DNA of 64,000 bases. Source: JBGVSA01 sp041807905. Lineage in GTDB: Bacteria; Pseudomonadota; Gammaproteobacteria; Burkholderiales; Rhodocyclaceae. The number at the start of each line of letters is the position of its first letter. The stretch's first letter is position 1. Positions 45,135 through 51,732 of the stretch are shown here, in pieces. A program made the position numbers and the translations under genes. Where the stretch lies: positions 186,001-250,000 of the forward strand of contig NZ_JBGVSA010000002.1 in the NCBI RefSeq assembly GCF_041807905.1, read 5' to 3'. The notes under the pieces were generated by a model, which searched no databases, was not told where the DNA came from, and was given only the letters and a program-made list of their open reading frames with translations.

Positions 45135-46229
45135 TTGGATTTGATTTTGAAGAGAATTACTGAATTAACAGGCCTAAGATGCCTCGCAGTCATGATGGTC
45201 GTAATTGGTCATGCACAGCAAACAACTCAAGGGGGGTATAGTGGTTGGTTGTTGCCACTAAAATTATTCTCCAATGGATACCAAGGGGTTTTAATATTCT
45301 TTGTGTTGAGTGGATTCTTAATTACAAGCATATTAATATCAGAATATGGCAATACTGGAAAAATTGATTTCGTAAGGTTTTATTGCCGTAGGGCCTTAAG
45401 GATTTGGCCGGCGTCTTATGCTGTTATTCTGGCCATCGTTCTATTATCAGCGATTGGACTCATTAATGTCGCACGGCAGCAATCAGTATTTGCGGCCCTT
45501 CATTTATGGAACTACTCCGGCCCATTAGGCCTAAAAGAAGTACATGCCTCCCATCCTGATGGTGTTTGGTATTTTGGCCATTTTTGGAGCCTTGCACTCG
45601 AAGAGCAGTTCTATTGGGTCTGGCCGCCCCTGCTTATCTTTCTACTCCGGTTTAAAAATGAGAAAATCTTACCTGGACTCATCATTTTAATTCCAATTGT
45701 ACGTATGGCAACCTACGTGCTATTTCCAGGTCTTCGTGACTATTTAGGTATGATGTTGCACACTAGTGTGGACGCCATGCTGATTGGATGTTACGCAGCG
45801 TTAAAACAAGAGAAGATAAAGAGTATGATGGATTCATCAAAGCACACCAATATTTTCTGTACAATATCAATTGTAATCTTGTTCTTCGCTATGCCTTCGA
45901 TTGCAAATAATTATGGAGGCTACTGGAATGCGACCTACGGAAGAACAGTTGAAGCAATACTTGCTGCGGTTCTCATGCTATCAATTATTAATATTGAAAA
46001 TTTCTGGCTATCGAAAATTCTTAGGGCTAAAATTTTCGTTTTTATTGGAACGATTTCATTTAGTCTGTACTTGTGGCAGCAGGTGCTTCTTGGGAAGGGT
46101 GCGCCGTTGGCATTTAAGTTTCCATTTAATATAATTCAGGCGGTTTTGCTTGCAAGTTTAAGCTATTGGTTTATAGAAATGCCATTTTTGCGAATAAAAA
46201 ACAAAATCAAATTAGAGGATAATATTTGA
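45135..46229 (+). CDS. acyltransferase 3 family membrane protein (OafA-like)
   Basis: About 364 residues, ten or so membrane segments. ITELTGLRCLAVMMVVIGHA at the N-terminus (the family usually has LRGLAA there), then FVLSGFLITSILI, an FYCRRALRIWPASY motif and GHFWSLALEEQFYWVWPP. It should O-acetylate the polysaccharide. No ATG begins the frame: TTG codons at 45135, 45141 and 45147 are the candidates. The gene is clearly AT-richer than its neighbours and uses A/T-ending codons, a sign of transfer. Confidence 0.83.
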   Translation: MDLILKRITELTGLRCLAVMMVVIGHAQQTTQGGYSGWLLPLKLFSNGYQGVLIFFVLSGFLITSILISEYGNTGKIDFVRFYCRRALRIWPASYAVILAIVLLSAIGLINVARQQSVFAALHLWNYSGPLGLKEVHASHPDGVWYFGHFWSLALEEQFYWVWPPLLIFLLRFKNEKILPGLIILIPIVRMATYVLFPGLRDYLGMMLHTSVDAMLIGCYAALKQEKIKSMMDSSKHTNIFCTISIVILFFAMPSIANNYGGYWNATYGRTVEAILAAVLMLSIINIENFWLSKILRAKIFVFIGTISFSLYLWQQVLLGKGAPLAFKFPFNIIQAVLLASLSYWFIEMPFLRIKNKIKLEDNI

Positions 46230-46359
46230 AATAATTAGTCGTCCCTGAAGTGCCTAGGGCGACTGCATCTGTTCGTCATGGCGACTTCACGACCAGCACT
46301 GTGCCCGTTCTTCATCGTCCCATGCTCACCGTCATTCCCTCGATTATCACGTGAGCATG

Positions 46360-46735
46360 ATCCACTGGGTCAATACAGACCTCGGCTGGTACTGGGAAAT
46401 TCCGGAGGCCGGGATTGAGTATGATTGCAGGACTCGAGATTTGAAGTATCAGGAGATACTGTATAAGTTGCTTGCCAAGCAATATGAGTTGGCCAAGCTG
46501 GACGAGGTCCGGGGATAGCGGTGCGGGCATTCAAGTCTTGGGCAGGGCGGTAGTGCCACAGAATAAGGCACGCCCGAAGGACGCTGATCGTCGTATTATC
46601 TTTTTTTTGGAGACGCTTTCCTGAGGATCGTCCTCGCTTTCCTGAAGAGGGATGGCCGCGCTTAGCAGACAAGCCGGATCAGCGCGCCCGTCTCGATTAG
46701 ATTCGGGCTGCATGGAAGGGACGACTCTCCTAAGG
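46360..46735 (+). pseudogene. decayed C-terminus of a second Wzz/GumC-type protein
   Basis: From 46411 the frame reads GIEYDCRTRDLKYQEILYKL then LAKQYELAKLDEVRG and a TAG at 46516. Past the stop, one frame over, IQVLGRAVVPQNKARPKDAD continues the family's tail, followed by a membrane-helix remnant with further stops, then KPDQRARLD and a TAG near 46703. The match to the intact gene (VALEYARRLRDVKYFESMFE, LLAKQVELAKIDEAKD, VQVLDPAVIPDKKS) is plain, though the fragment is a distinct, diverged copy. Region 46230-46360 shows nothing else. Confidence 0.85.
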
Positions 46736-46811
46736 CCTAGGGCGTGGCTCTGTTCTGTGAAACAATCGCACGCCGACTTGACGCGGTGATGTTGTCAGCC
46801 GGCCCAAAGGC

Positions 46812-47690
46812 ATGGTCATTGAATTGCAGAACGAATCTTCCAGCCCATTTGTTGACCTCGTCCACCAAGGACAACCCGCCCTTGTCGTCGACGAGGCGCA
46901 TCCGCTCGCGCGCATCTACGGCGAGCCGATGGTGGAGATGCCGACGGATCTGTACATTCCGCCGGACGCGCTGGAGGTGTTCCTCGATACCTTTGAAGGT
47001 CCGCTCGACCTGCTGCTGTACCTGATCCGGCGCGCCAACCTGAACGTGCTCGACATCCCGATGGCACCGTTGACGGCGCAGTATTTGCAGTACGTCGAGG
47101 CGATGCGGGCGAGCAATCTGGAGTTGGCGGCTGAATACTTGCTCATGGCGGCGATGCTGCTGGACATCAAGTCGCGCATGCTGCTGCCGCGTCCGCCCAA
47201 GGAGAAGGGCGACGACGCCGAGGCGGAGGACCCCCGTGCCGAACTGGTCCGACGCTTGATGGAGTACGAGCGCATCAAGCGCGGGGCACAGAATCTCGCG
47301 GTGCTGCCGCGCGTGGAGCGCGACTATGAGTGGACGGCGGTGCACATTGCGACCGTGGCCGTGGAGCGACTACCCGATGTGAGCCTGGCGGATCTGCAAC
47401 ACGCATGGCTCGGATTGCTGCGGCGTGCGCGCCTGAATCAGCATCACCGCATTCATCGCGAGGAGCTGTCGGTGCGTGAGTACATGACCGAGATCCTGCG
47501 TGGCCTGCAGGGGCGCCACAACGTACCTTTTACGGAACTGTTCGACCTGTCGCACGGCGTGTCGAGTCTGGTGGTGGGCTTTCTTGCGGTGTTGGAGTTG
47601 TGCAAGGAGCGCCTGATCAACATTACGCAGAACGCGCCGATGGAACAAATCTATGTCCGACTTCCCCAGGAATCCAACGATGCAGGATGA
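46812..47690 (+). CDS. scpA: segregation and condensation protein A
   Basis: 292 residues. Kleisin family partner of SMC in chromosome segregation. LDTFEGPLDLLLYLIRRANL and NVLDIPMAPLTAQYLQYVEA are the diagnostic N-terminal kleisin motifs; YLLMAAMLLDIKSRMLLPRP follows. First clear core gene after the EPS locus. Overlaps scpB by 11 bp with the scpB start chosen. Confidence 0.92.
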   Translation: MVIELQNESSSPFVDLVHQGQPALVVDEAHPLARIYGEPMVEMPTDLYIPPDALEVFLDTFEGPLDLLLYLIRRANLNVLDIPMAPLTAQYLQYVEAMRASNLELAAEYLLMAAMLLDIKSRMLLPRPPKEKGDDAEAEDPRAELVRRLMEYERIKRGAQNLAVLPRVERDYEWTAVHIATVAVERLPDVSLADLQHAWLGLLRRARLNQHHRIHREELSVREYMTEILRGLQGRHNVPFTELFDLSHGVSSLVVGFLAVLELCKERLINITQNAPMEQIYVRLPQESNDAG

Positions 47691-48477
47691 TAACGTCATC
47701 CCGCTGCATCCCGACGAAGCCGCCAACGACCTGAGCACCGACGACGAGATCATTCCTGCCGAAGAGGGTGGGGCGCTCGCGCCATTGGGGGATGCCGAAG
47801 CCGGTATCGATGTGGCGCTGGCGCGGCAGGTGCTCGAGGCCGCCCTGTTGTCGGCAACCGATCCGATGAGTACCGGTGAACTGCGCCGCATGTTTGAACC
47901 CGATCTCGGCGCAGAATTGGTAAACCGGCTGCTGGCGGATGTGCAGCGCGACTGGCAGGGCAAGTCGGTGGAGTTGGTGCGGCTGGCGTCCGGATGGCGT
48001 TTTCGCACGCGGCCCGAGCTGCAAATTTATCTGGACCGGTTGAAGGAAACCCGTGCTCCGCGTTATTCTCGCGCAGTCATGGAGACGCTGGCGATCGTGG
48101 TTTATCGCCAGCCCGTCACACGAGGCGACATCGAAGACATTCGCGGTGTCGCCGTTTCCAGCCAGATCATCAAGCTGCTGGAAGGGCGCGGTTGGATCGA
48201 CACAGTCGGTTACCGCGACACCCCGGGCCGTCCGGCCCTCTACGCTACGACCAAAAAATTTCTCGACGATCTTGGTTTGCGCAGTCTCACCGAGCTGCCG
48301 CCGTTGACCGAGATTGAAGGAGTCCTGGACCTTGTCGACACAGCACAAAACACCGAAGCGCCCTCCGTCGAAGGCGCGCGGGAACTCCCAGCGCCGGTCG
48401 GATCGCCCGAGCGGTCCGCGCCCGAGCACCCCGAGGCCGGCGACGAGCCGCCCGAGGAGCGCGGCGCAGAAGAATAA
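47680..48477 (+). CDS. scpB: segregation and condensation protein B
   Basis: About 265 residues from the ATG at 47680 (AGGAA site at 7 bp); an in-frame ATG at 47653 is possible. Winged-helix ScpB core: ARQVLEAALLSATDPMS, VELVRLASGWRFRTRPEL, YSRAVMETLAIVVYRQPVTR and GRPALYATTKKFLDDLGL. Forms a complex with ScpA and SMC. The first 40 and last 55 residues are acidic and low complexity. Confidence 0.9.
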   Translation: MQDDNVIPLHPDEAANDLSTDDEIIPAEEGGALAPLGDAEAGIDVALARQVLEAALLSATDPMSTGELRRMFEPDLGAELVNRLLADVQRDWQGKSVELVRLASGWRFRTRPELQIYLDRLKETRAPRYSRAVMETLAIVVYRQPVTRGDIEDIRGVAVSSQIIKLLEGRGWIDTVGYRDTPGRPALYATTKKFLDDLGLRSLTELPPLTEIEGVLDLVDTAQNTEAPSVEGARELPAPVGSPERSAPEHPEAGDEPPEERGAEE

Positions 48478-49564
48478 CGGTCCGCGCCGTCCGCGCGTAC
48501 CGAATGGTGAAACCCAGGCCGATTTTGGTCTGATCGATCTTGAACCGCGCTACGACGACGAATTCGACGACGGCGATGACATGCAGCCCGGTGCGGTTGC
48601 GGCGGAATCCGATGCCGATGATGGCACTGCGGGCCGCGGTCGCAATGCCAAGGGTGGTGGCGCCAATGGCAAGGACGACGGCAGCGTAGCCGAGCGCATC
48701 CAGAAAAAGCTGGCCGAAGCGGGGGTGGCGTCGCGCCGCGAGATCGAAGACTGGATCGTTGCCGGTCGCGTGAGCGTAAATGGCTTGCCGGCCTTCCTTG
48801 GTCAGAAAGTCAGCGCAGGCGACCGGGTAAAGGTCAATGGCAAGCTCGTTAATCTGCGCTTTGCCGAGCGCGCCGCCCGCGTGCTCGTGTATCACAAGCC
48901 CGAAGGCGAAATCGTCTCGCGCGACGACCCGGAAGGTCGCCCCAGCGTATTCGATCGCTTGCCCGCACTGCGTCGCGGACGCTGGATCGCCATCGGGCGC
49001 CTGGACTTCAATACCAGCGGGCTGCTGTTGTTCACCGACAGCGGTGATCTGGCCAACCGTCTGATGCATCCGCGTTATGAACTCGAGCGCGAATACGCGG
49101 TGCGCATCATGGGGGAACTGACCGAAGAGCAGGCCAAGAGCCTGACCGAGGGCATTCAGCTCGAAGACGGTACCGCCCGTTTCAATAGCCTTCGCGATGA
49201 AGGTGGCGAAGGCGCCAACCACTGGTATCGCGTGACGATTTCGGAAGGCCGTAACCGCGAAGTGCGCCGTATGTTCGAATCTGTCGGCCAGATGGTGAGC
49301 CGCCTGATCCGCGTGCGCTATGGCGCCGCGGAATTGCCGCGCCGACTCAAGCGCGGCATGTACGAAGAAATGAGTCCCGAAGGCGTGGCTGCGCTGGGCG
49401 GCAAGGTATTGCCCAAGAAGCAGCAGCGCCCCGGTGATCGCCGCACGCCGAAGGGGCCGCGCTCCACGCGCCCGCATCGCACTCCCAAGGCGGCGGACGC
49501 TCCCAAGACACCGAAAGCGCCCAGGGCACCCAGGGCGCCCCGCGCTCCGCGCGCTGGCCGCTGA
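48332..49564 (+). CDS. rluB: 23S rRNA pseudouridine(2605) synthase
   Basis: About 410 residues from a TTG at 48332 with AAGGAGT 10 bp upstream; the gene begins inside scpB in another frame (about 146 bp overlap). N-terminal basic disordered part, S4 domain (RIQKKLAEAGVASRREIED), then the RsuA/RluB catalytic domain with Asp225 in IGRLDFNTSGLL. The C-terminus is Pro/Lys/Arg-rich with APRAPRAPRA repeats. The long unstructured tails are usual for this family in Burkholderiales. A later start nearer the S4 domain cannot be ruled out. Confidence 0.88.
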   Translation: MSTQHKTPKRPPSKARGNSQRRSDRPSGPRPSTPRPATSRPRSAAQKNNGPRRPRVPNGETQADFGLIDLEPRYDDEFDDGDDMQPGAVAAESDADDGTAGRGRNAKGGGANGKDDGSVAERIQKKLAEAGVASRREIEDWIVAGRVSVNGLPAFLGQKVSAGDRVKVNGKLVNLRFAERAARVLVYHKPEGEIVSRDDPEGRPSVFDRLPALRRGRWIAIGRLDFNTSGLLLFTDSGDLANRLMHPRYELEREYAVRIMGELTEEQAKSLTEGIQLEDGTARFNSLRDEGGEGANHWYRVTISEGRNREVRRMFESVGQMVSRLIRVRYGAAELPRRLKRGMYEEMSPEGVAALGGKVLPKKQQRPGDRRTPKGPRSTRPHRTPKAADAPKTPKAPRAPRAPRAPRAGR

Positions 49565-49738
49565 ATCTTCGACGACACCTGCCCGGACGGGCGAAGAGGG
49601 CGGCTACATGCCGTCCCCGCCCGTCTGAGGCGCGCGTGCGCATTTACTGAGCAGGCGTCAGCGTGTTATCATCTCGTTGATTCGTTGGTAAGTCTGCTGA
49701 CGGAACCTGAAACAGGCAGCCGTTTTTGGCGGGTCGGG

Positions 49739-49760
49739 ATGGGCGTTATGCCCATTTTTT
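49739..49760 (+). terminator. terminator-like hairpin in the rimP leader
   Basis: ATGGGC / GCCCAT stem with a GTTAT loop and a T-run, ending 16 bp before the rimP ATG. Its place just ahead of the rimP-nusA-infB operon suggests an attenuator or processing site, since NusA autoregulates this operon in other bacteria. Confidence 0.6.
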
Positions 49761-49775
49761 ATTTGTAGCGCGCAA

Positions 49776-50219
49776 ATGACATTCTTGAACAACGTCGAAG
49801 CAATCGTAGACAGTGCCGTGACCGGCCTGGGTTACGAACTGGTCGATCTGGAGCTGTCGCCCAAGGGGCGCTTGCTTCGTGTCTTCATTGACATCGACCG
49901 GGGCATCAACGTGGACGACTGCGCCACGGTGAGCAATCACCTGCAGCGTGTGTTCGAGGTAGAAGGCGTCGACTACGACCGACTTGAAGTGTCCTCGCCG
50001 GGGCTCGATCGTCCGCTCAAGAAGGCAGCAGATTTCGAGCGCTTCGCCGGCCAGGATGCCCAGGTTCGTATCCGCATTCCCGTGGGTAATCAGCGCAACT
50101 TCGCCGGCACGCTGGTGGGTGTGCGCGACGGTGCGGTGGTCATGACGACCGACAAGGGCGAGGTCAGCTTCGCCCTCGATCAGATAGAAAAGGCACGCCT
50201 CGTGCCGAAATTCGATTAA
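49776..50219 (+). CDS. rimP: ribosome maturation factor RimP
   Basis: 147 residues; needed for 30S subunit maturation. LGYELVDLELSPKGRLLRVF and VDYDRLEVSSPGLDRPLKK are diagnostic. First gene of the rimP-nusA-infB-rbfA-truB operon. Confidence 0.95.
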   Translation: MTFLNNVEAIVDSAVTGLGYELVDLELSPKGRLLRVFIDIDRGINVDDCATVSNHLQRVFEVEGVDYDRLEVSSPGLDRPLKKAADFERFAGQDAQVRIRIPVGNQRNFAGTLVGVRDGAVVMTTDKGEVSFALDQIEKARLVPKFD

Positions 50220-50242
50220 GCGATTTCGGGAGTTTTCAAACA

Positions 50243-51715
50243 ATGAGCCGCGATATTCTGCTGCTTGTGGACGCACTGGCGCGCGAGAAAAACGTCGCTA
50301 AGGACATCGTCTTCACGGCCCTCGAACAGGCATTGGCCTCGGCGACCAAGAAGCGCATCCATGACGACGCCGACGTGCGTGTGTCCATCGACCGCGAGAC
50401 GGGCGACTATGAGTCGTTCCGCCGCTGGCTTGTGCTGCCCGACGCTGAAGTCGAGAACGACGAAGCACAAATGGGCTTGATCGATGCGCGTGACCAGTTC
50501 GCCGACATCCAGGTCGGTGAATACGTTGAAGAGCCGCTCGAACCGATCGACTTCGGTCGCATCGGTGCGCAGGCAGCCAAACAGGTCATTCTGCAAAAGA
50601 TCCGCGACGCTGAGCGCGAGCAGATCCTGAATGACTTCCTCGATCGCAAGGAACACCTCGTCACCGGCAGCGTGAAGCGTGTCGAACGCGGCAATGCCGT
50701 GGTCGAAGTGGGCCGCCTCGAAGCGCTCCTGCCGCGCGATCAGCAGATCCCGAAGGAAAACCTGCGCGTCGGCGACCGTGTGCGCGCATATCTGCTGCGC
50801 ATCGATCGCAGTGCGCGTGGTCCGCAACTGATCCTGTCGCGTAGCGCGCCGGAGTTCATCTCGAAGTTGTTTGAGCTTGAAGTGCCCGAGATCGAAGACG
50901 GTCTTCTCGAAATCAAGGCAGCCGCTCGCGATCCGGGCCTGCGCGCCAAGATTGCCGTCAAGGCCAACGATCCGCGCATCGACCCGATCGGCACCTGCGT
51001 CGGCCTGCGCGGTTCGCGCGTCACCGCCGTACGTAACGAATTGGGCGGCGAGAACGTCGATATCGTGTTGTGGAATGCAGATCCGGCGCAGTTCGTGATC
51101 GCAGCGTTGGCACCGGCCGAAGTGAGTTCGCTGGTGGTCGACGAAGAAGCGCACAGCATGGACGTCGTGGTCGACGAGAGCAATCTGGCAATGGCCATCG
51201 GCCGCGGCGGTCAGAACGTCAAGCTCGCATCCGAGCTGACGGGCTGGACCATCAATCTGATGACCGAGACCGACGCCGTCGCCAAGGGCGAAGAAGAACG
51301 TGGCCGTCTGCGTGCCCTGTTCTGCGAAAGGCTGGACGTGGATGAAGAAGTTGCCGACATCCTGATCGAAGAGGGTTTCTCGTCGCTGGAGGAAGTGGCC
51401 TACGTGCCGCTGGCCGAAATGCTCGAGATCGAAGCCTTCGACGAAGAAACGGTCAACGAGCTGCGCCAGCGTGCACGCAATGTGCTGCTGACCGAAGCGA
51501 TCGTCTCCGAGGAGCAGCTTGAAAACGTCGCTGACGATCTGCTCAGCCTCGAAGGTATGGACAAGCAACTGGCAGCCAAATTGGCCAGCGGTGGTATCAA
51601 GACCCGCGACGACTTGGCCGATCTGGCAGTGGACGAGTTGATGGAGCTGGCCGAGCTGTCTGAAGACGCGGCCAAAGAATTGATCACCAAGGCGCGCGCG
51701 CACTGGTTCGAGTAA
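50243..51715 (+). CDS. nusA: transcription termination/antitermination factor NusA
   Basis: 490 residues. N-terminal RNA-polymerase-binding domain, S1 domain around 135-200 (VTGSVKRVERGNAVVEVG), KH domains (GTCVGLRGSRVTAVRNEL and AMAIGRGGQNVKLASELTGW) and two C-terminal acidic helix-hairpin-helix repeats as in E. coli NusA. Starts 23 bp after rimP. Confidence 0.96.
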   Translation: MSRDILLLVDALAREKNVAKDIVFTALEQALASATKKRIHDDADVRVSIDRETGDYESFRRWLVLPDAEVENDEAQMGLIDARDQFADIQVGEYVEEPLEPIDFGRIGAQAAKQVILQKIRDAEREQILNDFLDRKEHLVTGSVKRVERGNAVVEVGRLEALLPRDQQIPKENLRVGDRVRAYLLRIDRSARGPQLILSRSAPEFISKLFELEVPEIEDGLLEIKAAARDPGLRAKIAVKANDPRIDPIGTCVGLRGSRVTAVRNELGGENVDIVLWNADPAQFVIAALAPAEVSSLVVDEEAHSMDVVVDESNLAMAIGRGGQNVKLASELTGWTINLMTETDAVAKGEEERGRLRALFCERLDVDEEVADILIEEGFSSLEEVAYVPLAEMLEIEAFDEETVNELRQRARNVLLTEAIVSEEQLENVADDLLSLEGMDKQLAAKLASGGIKTRDDLADLAVDELMELAELSEDAAKELITKARAHWFE

Positions 51716-51732
51716 GCAGGGAGAAGTTAAGT

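Noticed and set aside
46240..46270. Imperfect GTCG-CCCT inverted repeat after the acyltransferase as terminator
   Set aside because: Has a bulge and no T-run; support too weak.
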